A DNA stretch of 64,000 nt from Dokdonella_A soli (GCF_039523175.1 NZ_BAAAEU010000003.1:1-64000), one strand, 5' to 3'. Counted from the stretch's first letter, positions 54,027 to 63,650 are shown. Numbers and translations: made by a program. The notes: generated from the sequence alone by a model not told the origin.

Positions 54027-54408
54027 GCCGCGCGTCATTCCGCGCGTCATCGCGAGCGTGCAAGGATCTGCAGTGGGTCCGTCGCGTTAGGGCTGGTGAT
54101 GGCGCATCTCCTGCGCATGGCTGTTGGCACGAGCATGACGTTGCTCGCGATCATTCCATGGACGTATAGTCGACCCGTCACCGGACGGAGGGCGGTGACG
54201 GCTCAGGTGCGCGGGGGACCGGGATTCTCGCTCGGCGCGGTCTGGGTGGAGTGGCTGATGGGGAAAGACGAGTCGATTCGGAAAGTCGCTGGCGGAACTG
54301 GCCGGGCGTCTCGCAATGGCCGGCAAGCGACATCGTGTGACCACGTTACCAACTCCCGGCGCAATCGCGTCCAGAGTTTGTTCCACCAGATTCGGAGAGG
54401 GAAAGCTA
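54027..54408 (+). other. 382-bp upstream region with candidate promoter and hairpin
   Basis: No gene is supported. TTGCTC (54141-54146) and TATAGT (54165-54170) with 18 bp between them form a plausible promoter. A perfect 8-bp hairpin CCGTCACC/GGTGACGG (54175-54182 with 54194-54201) lies right after it. The ribosome site GGAGAGGG precedes ATG 54409. Confidence 0.45.
54141..54170 (+). promoter_or_regulatory. Candidate promoter of the 54409 secreted-protein gene
   Basis: TTGCTC and TATAGT are separated by 18 bp. The transcript start would fall at the 5' side of the 8-bp hairpin at 54175-54201, giving a structured leader of about 230 nt. Confidence 0.4.
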
Positions 54409-56022
54409 ATGGTAGGTCTCAAACATCCGTCCCTGTGGGGGACGGTTTGCGTGGTGCTATGCGGCTTGTCGGCCGGCGCAGCCCTGGCTCAGGGGCCGGC
54501 GCAGAAACAAGGCGGCGGCGCTGTCCAGACAGGCGCCTCCTACCAGAACGACACTTCGCTGCCGCTGTACTACCTGCCGGCATGGAGTGGCAAGAAGGCT
54601 GCCGGGCGCGAGGCCGCCGAGAATCCGAGGATTCCGAATCACCATGTCGACAGCGAGGACACGGTAATCCAGCGCCGTCTTTTCGCGCCGACCTTGCGGA
54701 TGCCGGCCCCGATCGCGACGTTCGACGGTATCAACGTTGCTGCGGGCTGCGGCGCATGTGCCCCGCCCGATACGGATGGCGCGGTCGGTGAAACGCAGTA
54801 TGTGCAGATGGTCAACACGGCCTATCAGATCTTCGACAAAGCCACCGGAGCCTCGTTGGCAGGCCCGACCCAGATCTCGGCGCTATGGGCCGGTTTTGGC
54901 GGCGTCTGCGAAACCGGCGGTGCCGGCGACCCGATCGTGCTCTACGACAAGCTCGCCAAACGCTGGGTCATCAGCCAGTTCGCGGGCGGCACCGTCATCA
55001 CCGACGAGTGCATCGCGGTCTCCATCACCAGCGATGCGACCGGCAGCTACCATCGCTACGGCTTTCACCTCGGTTCGAACTTCTTCGATTATCCGCATCT
55101 GGGCGTGTGGCCTGACGGCTACTACATGGCCATGAACGTGTTCAATGCAGCCGGCACGGCCTACCTCGGCCCGCAGCCGTTCGCGTTCGATCGCGCCGCG
55201 ATGCTTGCCGGCAATCCGGCGACCTTCGTCAGCACCGGCATCATCAGCGCCAACGACGCGCCGATCCTGCCCGCCGACTTCGATGGTCAGACCCTGCCCG
55301 CGCTGGGAGCGCCGGCCCCGTTCGTGGAGTTCCCGGGCAATGCCCCGCCGACCTACCAGGTCTTTCGCTTCCACGCCGATTTCGTCACACCGGCCAACAC
55401 GACCTTCACCTTGGCCGGCAGCCCTGCAGCCGCGGGCTATACGGCGCTTTGCGCGTCGAGCCGCGCCTGCGTGCCGCAGTTGGGCGTCGCCAACACCGAC
55501 TGGCTGGATGGCATCGGCGACCGCCTGATGTTCCGTCTCGCCTACCGCAATTTTGGCGGTCATGAGGCGCTGGTAAGCAACTATTCGGTGAGCGCGAATA
55601 ACGTGGCCGGCGTGCGCTGGTTCGAGTTGCGCAACGCGACCACGGGCGCGCCGACCGTATTCCAGGAAGGCACCTACCAGCCGGATACCACTTGGCGCTG
55701 GATGGGCAGTGCGGCGATGGACGCCATGGGCGATATCGCGGTCGGATTCAGCGCATCGAGCGCCGGCATCAATCCGCAGATTCGTTACGCCGGACGGCTG
55801 GCAACCGATCCGCCGGGCGTTCTCACTCAGGGTGAGGCGCACCTGTTCGACGGCACCTTCAGCCAGACCGGCAACGGCAACCGCTGGGGCGACTACAGTG
55901 ACCTGACCGTCGATCCGATCGACGATTGCACGTTCTGGTACACCAACGAGTACGTCGACGCTGCCGGCTGGAATACCCGCATCGGCTCGTTCAAGTTCCC
56001 GGGCTGCGCTGCCGCCAAATAG
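54409..56022 (+). CDS. Secreted protein of unknown function, first part of a longer broken gene
   Basis: A 537-aa exported protein: signal peptide to about residue 27 (VCVVLCGLSAGAALAQ), then a large beta-rich domain with VAAGCGACAPPDTDGAVGE, YVQMVNTAYQIFDK and NRWGDYSDLTVDP. The last segments recall extracellular proteins with propeller- or sialidase-like repeats, but I name no family. The frame ends in TAG at 56020-56022. Directly after this TAG the same frame continues open for over 500 codons of Ig-like repeats (see next feature), so the true product was probably about 1085 aa long, and this stop may be a nonsense mutation. As it stands the domain is complete and could be secreted. Confidence 0.8.
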   Translation: MVGLKHPSLWGTVCVVLCGLSAGAALAQGPAQKQGGGAVQTGASYQNDTSLPLYYLPAWSGKKAAGREAAENPRIPNHHVDSEDTVIQRRLFAPTLRMPAPIATFDGINVAAGCGACAPPDTDGAVGETQYVQMVNTAYQIFDKATGASLAGPTQISALWAGFGGVCETGGAGDPIVLYDKLAKRWVISQFAGGTVITDECIAVSITSDATGSYHRYGFHLGSNFFDYPHLGVWPDGYYMAMNVFNAAGTAYLGPQPFAFDRAAMLAGNPATFVSTGIISANDAPILPADFDGQTLPALGAPAPFVEFPGNAPPTYQVFRFHADFVTPANTTFTLAGSPAAAGYTALCASSRACVPQLGVANTDWLDGIGDRLMFRLAYRNFGGHEALVSNYSVSANNVAGVRWFELRNATTGAPTVFQEGTYQPDTTWRWMGSAAMDAMGDIAVGFSASSAGINPQIRYAGRLATDPPGVLTQGEAHLFDGTFSQTGNGNRWGDYSDLTVDPIDDCTFWYTNEYVDAAGWNTRIGSFKFPGCAAAK

Positions 56023-57668
56023 AACCAAACGATCACGTTCACCTCGACGGCTCCGGCAGCTGCGGTGGTCGGCGGTGCGACCTACAACGTGACGGCGACG
56101 GCGAGCTCGGGCCTGGCGGTTGCATTGACGATCGACGCCAGCGCCAGCGCGGTCTGCTCGATCAGCGCATCGACGGTGTCGTTCACCGGCGCCGGCACCT
56201 GCGTGATCGATGCGAACCAGGCGGGCAACGGCAGCTACAACGCCGCGCCACAGGTCCAGCAGTCGTTCGCGGTCGGCAAAGGCAGCCAGACCATCAGCTA
56301 CACCTCGACGGCTCCGGCCGCTGCAGTAGTCGGCGGTGCGACCTACCACGTGACAGCAACGGGCGGCGCCTCGGGCAATGCGGTGACGTTCACGATCGAC
56401 GCCGCGGCCAGCGCGGTTTGCTCGATCAGCGCATCGACGGTGTCGTTCACTGCCGCCGGCACCTGCGTGATCGACGCGAACCAGGTGAGCAGCGCGAACT
56501 ACAACGCTGCACCGCAGGCGCAGCAGTCGTTCGCAGTCGGCAAGGGCAGCCAGACCATCAGCTTCCCGGCGATCGCGACGCAGACCTACAGCAATGGCGG
56601 CACGTTCGCGCTGGCGGCGACCGCCAGCTCCGGCCTGACGGTGAGCTTCGCCTCGACCACACCGGGTGTCTGCACGGTGTCCGGCACGGCAGCGACGATG
56701 GTGGCGGCCGGCAGCTGCACGATCACGGCGAACCAAAGCGGCAACGGCAACTACAACGCCGCGCCGCAGGTAAGCCAGAACGTGACGATCGGCAAGGCCA
56801 GCCAGGCCATCACCTACACCTCGACGGCTCCGGTCGGCGCGAAGGTGGGTGGTGCGACCTACAGCGTGGCGGCGACGGGCGGCGCCTCGGGCAATGCGGT
56901 GACGTTCGCGATCGATGCCGCGGCCAGCTCGGTGTGCTCGATCGCCGGCTCGACGGTGTCGTTCATCGGCGCCGGCACCTGTGTGATCGACGCCAGCCAG
57001 GCCGGCAACGCCAACTACAACGCGGCGCCGCAGGCGCAGCAGTCGTTCGCCGTCGGCAAGGGCAACCAGTCGATCACGTTCACGACGACGGCGCCGGCCA
57101 ACGCGATGGCCCATGGCCCGACCTACACGGTGGCCGCGACGGCAAGCTCGGGTCTGCCCGTGACATTGACGATCGATGCTTCGGCGAGTTCGGTGTGCGC
57201 GCTGAGCGGCTCGGCGGTGTCGTTCACCAGCATCGGCACCTGCGTGATCGATGCGAACCAGGCTGGCAGCGGCGCCTACAACCCCGCGCCGCAGGCCCAG
57301 CAATCGTTCAACGTCACCGTCGGTCCGGCGACGCAGCTGGTGTTCACGACGCAACCGTTCGATGTCGCGGCTGGCAACAACCTGGGTACGATTGCCGTGA
57401 CTCAGAAGGACGCCTACGGCAACACGGTCAGCAGCAGCGATACGGTCAGCTTCGCCGTGTCCGCCTGTGGCGGCAGCACGAATCTGGGCAGTGCGCCGCT
57501 GGTCAACGGTGTCAGCACGCTGAGCAGCGGCCAGCGCTTCTATACGATTGCCACGGGTCTGCAGATTGCCGCGAGCAGCAGTAGCCTCAACGGCACGAGC
57601 CAAGGCTTCATGTCGTGACGAATGCAGATCTGGTGTTCGACGACGGCTTCGACGGCTGTCGCTTGTAA
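56023..57668 (+). pseudogene. Ig-like repeat region cut off by in-frame TAG and a 3' frameshift
   Basis: In phase with the 54409 gene and starting right after its TAG, the frame encodes five tandem units of about 85 residues (typical marks YTSTAP, GGATY, VCSISASTVSF, GTCVID, YNAAPQ). A Big-like domain follows (QLVFTTQPFDVAAG). It stops at TGA 57616-57618. The natural end is in another frame: from 57612 the reading is VVTNADLVFDDGFDGCRL, stop TAA 57668. VFDDGFD is the window's recurrent C-terminal motif, which shows that a base was lost or gained just before 57612. There is no start codon or ribosome site of its own at the repeat start, so a separate gene is unlikely. Confidence 0.78.
56026..57330 (+). 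repeat. Five tandem ~260-bp coding repeats (Ig-like units)
   Basis: Units begin at about 56026, 56284, 56548, 56800 and 57064, each starting Q-x-I-x-(Y/F). Units 1, 2, 4 and 5 are closely similar and unit 3 is divergent (PAIATQTYSNGGTF). High DNA identity between units makes them prone to slipped recombination. Confidence 0.85.
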
Positions 57669-57782
57669 CCGGAAGCCGGGGCCGCTCGATTCGCCCCCGC
57701 ATTCGCTGACTCGACTTCCAGCGGCTTCGGCTGCGGGATTCTTTGCGATACGGCTGGACCGACGGCGAACGTAACTGTCCGC

Positions 57783-58856
57783 TCAGACAGGGTGTCGGCT
57801 GAGCGCGTGCACCGCATCGACCAGCACCGCAACGTTCTCGGGTTTGATGTCGGGCGTGATGCCATGGCCGAGATTGAACACGTGACCCGGATGCGCGCCG
57901 AAGCCGTCGAGCACTTTGCGCGCCTCGGCACGGATCGCGTCCGGCGAAGCGGCGAGCACAGCCGGGTCGAGGTTGCCCTGCAGCGCGACGCGGTTGCCGA
58001 CTCGTGCGCGCGCTTCGCCGATGTCGATGGTCCAGTCCACACCGAGCGCGTTGCAGCCGGTGTCGGCGAGCGCTTCGAGGTGGCTGTTGGCGCCTTTCGA
58101 GAACAGGATCAGCGGCACGTCGCGCGTGGCCGGGTTCGCCTTCAGGCGCGCGACGATGTCGGCGAGCCAGCGCAGCGAGAATTCGCGGAACTGCGCGGGC
58201 GCGAGCAGGCCGCCCCAGGTGTCGAACACCATCAGTGCCTGTGCGCCGGCGGCGGCCTGCGCGGCGAGATAGCTCGAGACCGACTGCGCGAGCGTATCGA
58301 GCAGGCGGTGCATCGTCGCCGCGTCCTCGAGCGCGAGCGCCTTTGCGCGCGAGAAGCTCGATGAGCCTTCGCCTTCGATCATGTAGCAGGCCAGCGTCCA
58401 CGGGCTGCCGGAGAAGCCGATCAGCGGAGCGCGTTCGTTGAGTTCGCGGCGGACCAGGCGCACCGCGTCCATCACATAGCGCAGATCGCTTTCCGGATCG
58501 GGCACGCCGAGCCGGGCGATATCGGCCGCGCGGCGCAGCGGATGCGCGAGCTTCGGGCCTTCACCGTCGACGAAATGCAGGCCGAGGCCCATTGCGTCCG
58601 GAATGGTCAGGATGTCCGAGAACAGGATCGCCGCGTCGAGCGCGAAGCGCGCCAGCGGTTGCAGCGTGACCTCGCAGGCGAGTTCCGGCGTCTGCGCAAG
58701 CGCGAGAAAGCTGCCGGCGCGTTCGCGCGTGGCGCGGTATTCGGGCAGGTAGCGGCCAGCCTGGCGCATGATCCAGATCGGGGTCATGTCGACCGGTTCG
58801 CGGCGCAGTGCGCGCAGGAAGCGGTGGTCGGGAATGGCAGGTTTCGGAGGCGTCAT
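57783..58856 (-). CDS. hemE: Uroporphyrinogen decarboxylase
   Basis: A 357-aa cytoplasmic enzyme of haem synthesis that removes four carboxyl groups from uroporphyrinogen III to give coproporphyrinogen III. The signature PIWIMRQAGRYLPEYR lies near residues 26-41, the second signature GFSGSPWTLACYMIEG near 145-160, and ILFSDILTIPDAMGLGL and GLLAPAQFREFSL are in the usual places. Length is standard. The ATG at 58856 (MTPPKPAIPDHRFLRAL) is chosen; a longer frame upstream passes through repeats. It is a single gene; no other haem genes adjoin it. Confidence 0.96.
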   Translation of the reverse strand: MTPPKPAIPDHRFLRALRREPVDMTPIWIMRQAGRYLPEYRATRERAGSFLALAQTPELACEVTLQPLARFALDAAILFSDILTIPDAMGLGLHFVDGEGPKLAHPLRRAADIARLGVPDPESDLRYVMDAVRLVRRELNERAPLIGFSGSPWTLACYMIEGEGSSSFSRAKALALEDAATMHRLLDTLAQSVSSYLAAQAAAGAQALMVFDTWGGLLAPAQFREFSLRWLADIVARLKANPATRDVPLILFSKGANSHLEALADTGCNALGVDWTIDIGEARARVGNRVALQGNLDPAVLAASPDAIRAEARKVLDGFGAHPGHVFNLGHGITPDIKPENVAVLVDAVHALSRHPV

Positions 58857-58884
58857 TGGAAGATTGGTGCCGGAGGTCGTGGGA

Positions 58885-58934
58885 TCGCCCTTCGATACCC
58901 TCAGGGCGAACGGGAAGTTGTCAGGGCGAACGGG
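58885..58934. repeat. Short palindromic/direct repeat upstream of hemE
   Basis: TCGCCCT (58885-58891) pairs with AGGGCGA (58903-58909). TCAGGGCGAACGGG then recurs at 58921. Such CGCCCTTCG...AGGGCGAACGG repeats are common interspersed elements in xanthomonads, as far as I recall. Confidence 0.55.
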
Positions 58935-58996
58935 GAGATCCGGATCGCTGCCAGAGCGAGTTTGCTGCTCGATAAGTCGGCGCGAGAAGCACGCAG

Positions 58997-59257
58997 CTAG
59001 CCCGTATGCGGCCCGTCGAACCCTTGCGCGAACATCACATGGAAGCCGCGCTTGAGCTGCGCGTCGCGCGCATGCTCGAACGCGCGCAGCGCGGCGTCGC
59101 GCTCGAGGTAGACCTCGCGCTTGGTGCTCGCACGGCCGCCTTGCTGGCCCCATTCACGGAACAGCATCCAGCCGCCGAGCAGATCCTGCTGCAGCATGAG
59201 CTGGTAATAGCGCGGCACATCGGAGCCCGCAGCTTTGGTTTGCATGAATACGCGCAT
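58997..59257 (-). CDS. Small WGR-like domain protein (86 aa)
   Basis: A compact protein formed almost entirely by a WGR-type domain: YYQLMLQQDLLGGWMLFREW is followed by GQQGGRASTKREVYLERDAA and KRGFHVM. The WGR fold is known from PARPs and bacterial MolR-like proteins, where it binds nucleic acid; stand-alone bacterial versions are of unknown role. Here the motif reads W-G-Q-Q-G-G-R. I start at ATG 59257 (MRVFMQTKAAG); an ATG at 59290 is possible. The gene lies between hemE and the TonB receptor, divergent from the latter. Confidence 0.8.
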   Translation of the reverse strand: MRVFMQTKAAGSDVPRYYQLMLQQDLLGGWMLFREWGQQGGRASTKREVYLERDAALRAFEHARDAQLKRGFHVMFAQGFDGPHTG

Positions 59258-59396
59258 GGTGAAACCGGGATTGTAGCGTTGCCGCCGCACCGGGCGTTAG
59301 CCCGATCCTCGATATCGAGGATGTCGGGACCGTGCACGGCCTCGATGACAGGGATCGGGTAAGCTGACCCGGCTATCAGCACTCTGGGAGGGGTTC

Positions 59397-61826
59397 ATGG
59401 GCACATTGCGCAAGTGGGGCGCAGCGTTCGCTGCTGCGGCATTCGGATTCACCGGTTCGATCATCGCCGCGCCCGATGCGCGGGCGCAGGACACAGGTGC
59501 CGCACAGACTCCCGCTACGGCGGAGAAGGGCATCAACGAAAAAGTCACGCAGCTCGAAGGCCTGACCGTGCTCGGTTCGCGCCGCTACGACCGTTCCTCG
59601 GAAACCGAGACGGCGGTGCCGGTCGACGTGCTGCCGATGACCAAGGCCGCCGAGCAGGGCGCTTCGTTCGATCTCGCGCAGAACCTGCAATACACCGCGC
59701 CCTCGTTCACGTCCGGGCATCAGACCGGCGCCGACAACGCCGACTCGGTCGACTCCGCCGCGCTGCGCGGCCTCGGCTCGGACCAGACCCTGGTGCTGAT
59801 CAACGGCAAGCGCCTGCATTCGACCGCGCTGGTCAATCTGTTCGGCGCGCGCAATCGCGGCAACACCGGCACCGATCTCAACACGATCCCGCTGCTCGCG
59901 ATCGACCATGTCGAGATCCTGCGCGACGGCGCCGCCGCGCAGTACGGCTCGGACGCGATCGCCGGCGTGATGAACATCGCGCTGAAGCGCAGCAAGGGCT
60001 GCGAGGGCGTGGTCGGCTACGGCCAGTACTCGCGTGGAGACGGCCAGAACTACCTGGCCTCCGGTTACTGCGGGTTCGCGGTCGGCAACGATGGCGTGAT
60101 CTCGATGACCGGCGAATTCCTCGACCGTGGCCGCTCGAACCGCACCACCGCGCTCGATCCGCTGCGCATCATCGGCGACACTTCGGTCAAGAACGGCACG
60201 TTTTACCTGAACGGCGATATCCCGTTCGGGGACAGCGCGCATTTCTATTTCGACGGCGGCATCCAGAATCGCGATGCCTCCTCGGCCGCGTTCGCGCGCG
60301 GCGGCATCGGTTCGAGTGACATTCCCTCGCGCAATTCCGCGGCGATGTATCCGAATGGCTTCGTGCCGTTCATCGATCCCTACGTCCAGGACCGGCACGG
60401 CACGGCGGGTGTGTGGTGGCTGTGGGACGGCTGGCGCGTCGACGCCTCGCAGACGCTCGGCTACAACCGGCTGATGGACACGATCCGGCACACGCTGAAC
60501 GCGTCGATCGCGAATCTCGATCTCGAACACGGCGGACGCGGCATCAGCCCCGACCACTTCCGTGCCGGCGGCTTCTCGTTCGAGCAGGCGACGACGAACC
60601 TCGACTTCTCGCGCTTCTTCGACAGCTGGCTGCACGGCGTCAACGTCGCGTTCGGCAGCGAGTTCCGCCACGAGAACTACAAGATCTACGCGGGCGAGCC
60701 GGGTTCCTACATCGATGCTGACGGGCCGGGCGGCGGCAACGCCGGCAGCCAGGGCTTCCCGGGTTTCCAGCCGGGCGATGCGACCGACAAGAGCCGCAAC
60801 AGCTGGGCAGCCTATGTCGACGTCGAGTCCAACTGGACCGACCGCTTCATGACCGACCAGGCGGTGCGCTACGAGCATTACAGCGACTTCGGCTCGACCG
60901 CGATCGGCAAGCTCGCCGGCTCGTTCCGCGTCACCGATCAGTTCCTGCTGCGCGGCTCGGTCAGCACCGGCTTCCGCGCGCCGTCGCTGCAGCAGCGCTA
61001 TTTCTCGTCGACGTTCACCGATTTCATCAGCGGCGTGCCGGTCGATGTCGTGCTCGCGCCGAACGGCGGCCGCATCGCGCGTGCGGCCGGCATCCCGGAC
61101 CTCAAGGAAGAGAAATCGAAGAGCGCGACGCTCGGCTTCACCTGGAAGCCGTGGGAGAACGTGTCGGTCACGCTCGACGGTTACCGCATCGACATCACCG
61201 ACCGCATCGTGCTTACCGGTTACTTCGGCACGGACGACCCGAGTATCGGTACGATCCTGCGGCAGCTCGGCGTCGGGCAGGCGCAGTTCTTCGTCAATTC
61301 GGTCGACACCCGGACCCAGGGCATCGACCTCACGGCCAGCCACAGCACCAGCCTCGGCGACGGCGAGCTGACGAGCTTCTTCGCGTTCAACCACGGCACC
61401 ACGAAAGTGCAGAAGGTGCACACGCCGCCGTCGCTGGTCGGTCGCGAGGACTCGCTGCTTGGTGAACGCGACCGCCTGTTCATCGAGGGCGGCGCGCCAC
61501 GCTCGAAGGCGACGCTCGGCTTCGACTACACGCTCGGCAAGTGGGATACGAACTTCAAGATCCTCTACTTCGGGCCGATGACGCTCGGCACGTTCTCGGG
61601 TCCGCCGGTTCCGAACCAGCACTATTCGGACAGGACCTCGGCCGACGTCAGCGTCACCTACAGCTTCACGCCGGACACCAAGCTGACGATCGGCGGCCAG
61701 AACATCCTCGACAAGTTCCCGACGCTGCAGGACCCGAACGAAACCGACAACGGCTTCAAGTACGAGGCAGTGCAGTTCGGCTTGAACGGCGCGGCCTGGT
61801 TCGTCCGGCTCGCGCACAAGTTCTGA
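59397..61826 (+). CDS. TonB-dependent outer-membrane receptor
   Basis: An 809-aa outer-membrane protein. The signal peptide ends at DARA (about residue 30); the plug domain follows a short TonB-box-like segment (LEGLTVLGSRR) and contains SAALRGLGSDQTLVLINGKR and VEILRDGAAAQYGSDAIAGVMNI. The rest is a 22-strand barrel with YRIDITDRIV and a terminal aromatic residue (LAHKF), as needed for barrel insertion. It imports a bulky ligand with TonB energy; the ligand is unknown. The size and barrel resemble the carbohydrate/peptide-type receptors numerous in Xanthomonadales. GGGAGGGG precedes the ATG by 3 bases. No cognate sensor is next to it. Confidence 0.92.
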   Translation: MGTLRKWGAAFAAAAFGFTGSIIAAPDARAQDTGAAQTPATAEKGINEKVTQLEGLTVLGSRRYDRSSETETAVPVDVLPMTKAAEQGASFDLAQNLQYTAPSFTSGHQTGADNADSVDSAALRGLGSDQTLVLINGKRLHSTALVNLFGARNRGNTGTDLNTIPLLAIDHVEILRDGAAAQYGSDAIAGVMNIALKRSKGCEGVVGYGQYSRGDGQNYLASGYCGFAVGNDGVISMTGEFLDRGRSNRTTALDPLRIIGDTSVKNGTFYLNGDIPFGDSAHFYFDGGIQNRDASSAAFARGGIGSSDIPSRNSAAMYPNGFVPFIDPYVQDRHGTAGVWWLWDGWRVDASQTLGYNRLMDTIRHTLNASIANLDLEHGGRGISPDHFRAGGFSFEQATTNLDFSRFFDSWLHGVNVAFGSEFRHENYKIYAGEPGSYIDADGPGGGNAGSQGFPGFQPGDATDKSRNSWAAYVDVESNWTDRFMTDQAVRYEHYSDFGSTAIGKLAGSFRVTDQFLLRGSVSTGFRAPSLQQRYFSSTFTDFISGVPVDVVLAPNGGRIARAAGIPDLKEEKSKSATLGFTWKPWENVSVTLDGYRIDITDRIVLTGYFGTDDPSIGTILRQLGVGQAQFFVNSVDTRTQGIDLTASHSTSLGDGELTSFFAFNHGTTKVQKVHTPPSLVGREDSLLGERDRLFIEGGAPRSKATLGFDYTLGKWDTNFKILYFGPMTLGTFSGPPVPNQHYSDRTSADVSVTYSFTPDTKLTIGGQNILDKFPTLQDPNETDNGFKYEAVQFGLNGAAWFVRLAHKF

Positions 61827-61872
61827 GATCGCCCACCGACGGGGCCTGCCGATAGCGGCAGGTCTCTCGACC

Positions 61873-61984
61873 GTAGGAGCGGCTTCAGCCGCGATGCTTT
61901 TCGGTATGCGTCAAACACCATCCCCACCCAACCCTCCCCTTGAAGGGGAGGGTTGAAAGCATCGCGGCTGAAGCCGCTCCTACA
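61873..61984. repeat. REPIN with conserved interior
   Basis: The outer arms are GTAGGAGCGGCTTCAGCCGC (from 61873) and its inverted copy ending GCTCCTAC (61984). The interior carries CCCACCCAACCCTCCCCTTG and GAAGGGGAGGGTTG, almost identical to the copy at 39874-39985. It lies between the converging TonB receptor and aroB genes. Confidence 0.88.
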
Positions 61985-62022
61985 AGGTTCCGGATCGCGA
62001 AACGGGACCGTATCGTGAGGCG

Positions 62023-63102
62023 TCAATGGGCCGCGGTCAGCACCGCGTGGATCGCGGCTTCATCGACATCCGCCACGATCTCGGCGCGGCCGATGCCGCG
62101 CCACAGGATCAGGCGCAGGCGGCCGCCGAGATTTTTCTTGTCGAGGCGCATGTGCGCAATCAGGCGATCCGGATCGCAGCGCGGTGGCGCGACCGGCAGG
62201 CCGAGCCCAGCCAGCAGCGTGGCGAGGCGCTCGGCGTCCACGCGCGGCGCGCGACCGAGGTCGGCGGAAAGTTGCGCGGCCAGCACCATGCCGATCGCAA
62301 CCGCTTCGCCGTGCAGCAGCGTGCCGTAGCCGGTTTCGGTTTCATACGCATGCGCGAAGGTGTGCCCGAAGTTCAGCAGTGCGCGCTCGCCGTGCTCATG
62401 TTCGTCGCGCGCGACCACGCCGGCCTTGTGCCGGCAGCTGACCGCGATCGCTTCGACCAGGGCGGCGCCATCGCGCGCGTTCAGCGCGTCGGCGTTCGCT
62501 TCCAGCCAGGCGAAAAAATCAGAGTCGCCGATCGCGCCGTACTTGACGACCTCGGCCAGCCCGGCGCGGTACTCGCGATCCGGCAGCGTGGCCAGCGTAT
62601 CGGTGTCGGCGACGACCGCGCGTGGCTGATGGAACGCGCCGACCAGGTTCTTGCCGGCGGGCAGATTCACGCCGGTCTTGCCGCCGACCGAGGAATCGAC
62701 CATCGCGAGCAAGGTGGTCGGCATCTGCACGAAGTCGATGCCGCGCATCCAGCAGGCGGCGGCGAAGCCGGCGAGGTCGCCGATCACGCCGCCGCCGAGC
62801 GCGAGGATCGTTGCGTCGCGGGTCGCGCCGAGCGCGGCCAGCGCGTCGAACACGTTCGCGCTGCTCGCCAGCGTCTTGTGCGCCTCGCCATCGGGCAACA
62901 CCAGCGCCGCGTGCGTGAATCCCTGCAGGCCGGATTGCACGCGTTCAAGATACAGCGGCGCTACCACCTCGTTGGTCACGACCAGCACGTGGCGGCCGCG
63001 GATGGCGGTGCGCCACGCCGATGCATCGGCGAGCAGGCCGGCGCCGATCCGGATCGGATAACCACGCGTGCCGAGTGCGACGTCGACGGTCACGATGCTC
63101 AT
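62023..63102 (-). CDS. aroB: 3-dehydroquinate synthase
   Basis: A 359-aa enzyme of the shikimate pathway that turns DAHP into 3-dehydroquinate with NAD and a metal. GGGVIGDLAGFAAACWMRG gives the NAD-binding glycines, and HxxT and NFGHTFAHAYE carry metal-binding His residues. PTTLLAMVDSSVGGKTGVN is the catalytic strand. Length is normal. Its ATG overlaps the aroK stop (ATGA, 63099-63102), so the two are cotranslated in the order aroK-aroB. Confidence 0.96.
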   Translation of the reverse strand: MSIVTVDVALGTRGYPIRIGAGLLADASAWRTAIRGRHVLVVTNEVVAPLYLERVQSGLQGFTHAALVLPDGEAHKTLASSANVFDALAALGATRDATILALGGGVIGDLAGFAAACWMRGIDFVQMPTTLLAMVDSSVGGKTGVNLPAGKNLVGAFHQPRAVVADTDTLATLPDREYRAGLAEVVKYGAIGDSDFFAWLEANADALNARDGAALVEAIAVSCRHKAGVVARDEHEHGERALLNFGHTFAHAYETETGYGTLLHGEAVAIGMVLAAQLSADLGRAPRVDAERLATLLAGLGLPVAPPRCDPDRLIAHMRLDKKNLGGRLRLILWRGIGRAEIVADVDEAAIHAVLTAAH

Positions 63103-63650
63103 GCGGCGACATCCGTATTGCCGCGGCGCCAGCGGGCTTCGAGCAGATCGAGCAGGTCGTGCGCGGCATGCGTGCTGTTGCCGACGCCGGTCGATGCGAC
63201 GCGCAGATCCGCGATCTCGGCGTAGATCGGGTTGCGTTCGGCGGCGAGCTGTTCGAGGCGCACGCGCCGGTCCGGTGCGCGCAGCAATGGGCGCTGGCGG
63301 TCGCGTTCGAGGCGCGCGAGCTGCGCGTCGACCGTCGCGTCCAGCCAGATCACGAAGCCGCGTTCGTGCAGGAAACGGCGATTGTCGGCGCCGAGCACCG
63401 CACCGCCGCCGGTCGCCAGCACCACGCCGCGCCGCGCCGTGAGTTCGGCGAGCATCGCCGCTTCCCGGCAGCGGAAACCGGTTTCACCCTCGAGCTCGAA
63501 GATCAGGCTGACCGCCGCGCCGGTGTGCGCCTCGATCTCGTGGTCGAGGTCGAAGAACGGCATCCGAAACAGCTCGGCGATCTGGCGCCCGACGGTCGTC
63601 TTGCCGGCGCCCATCGGGCCGACCAGGAACAGGTTGGGCGCGGGATTCAT
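63099..63650 (-). CDS. aroK: Shikimate kinase
   Basis: A 183-aa P-loop kinase that phosphorylates shikimate on the 3-OH. Walker A is GPMGAGKTT (11-19), the shikimate-binding DLDHEIE follows at about 35-41, GFRCREAAM and ATGGGAVL give the other substrate contacts, and RPLLRAP is the lid arginine region. It is the first gene of the aroK-aroB pair. Confidence 0.95.
   Translation of the reverse strand: MNPAPNLFLVGPMGAGKTTVGRQIAELFRMPFFDLDHEIEAHTGAAVSLIFELEGETGFRCREAAMLAELTARRGVVLATGGGAVLGADNRRFLHERGFVIWLDATVDAQLARLERDRQRPLLRAPDRRVRLEQLAAERNPIYAEIADLRVASTGVGNSTHAAHDLLDLLEARWRRGNTDVAA

Noticed and set aside
54096..54791. 231-codon open frame overlapping the 54409 gene
   Set aside because: Arginine-rich shadow in another frame; no domain and no coding character after 54409.
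56065..57618. Independent gene for the Ig-like repeats
   Set aside because: It would start on a GTG inside the first repeat unit with no ribosome site or signal peptide, while the repeat begins in frame directly after the upstream TAG.
57669..57782. Terminator between the Ig-repeat gene and hemE
   Set aside because: Only weak GC-rich pairings such as CGGGGCCGC are present, with no T-tract on either strand.
61940..62329. Open frame beginning in the REPIN and antisense to aroB
   Set aside because: It contains the repeat translation SIAAEAAPT and then shadow sequence; no protein family.
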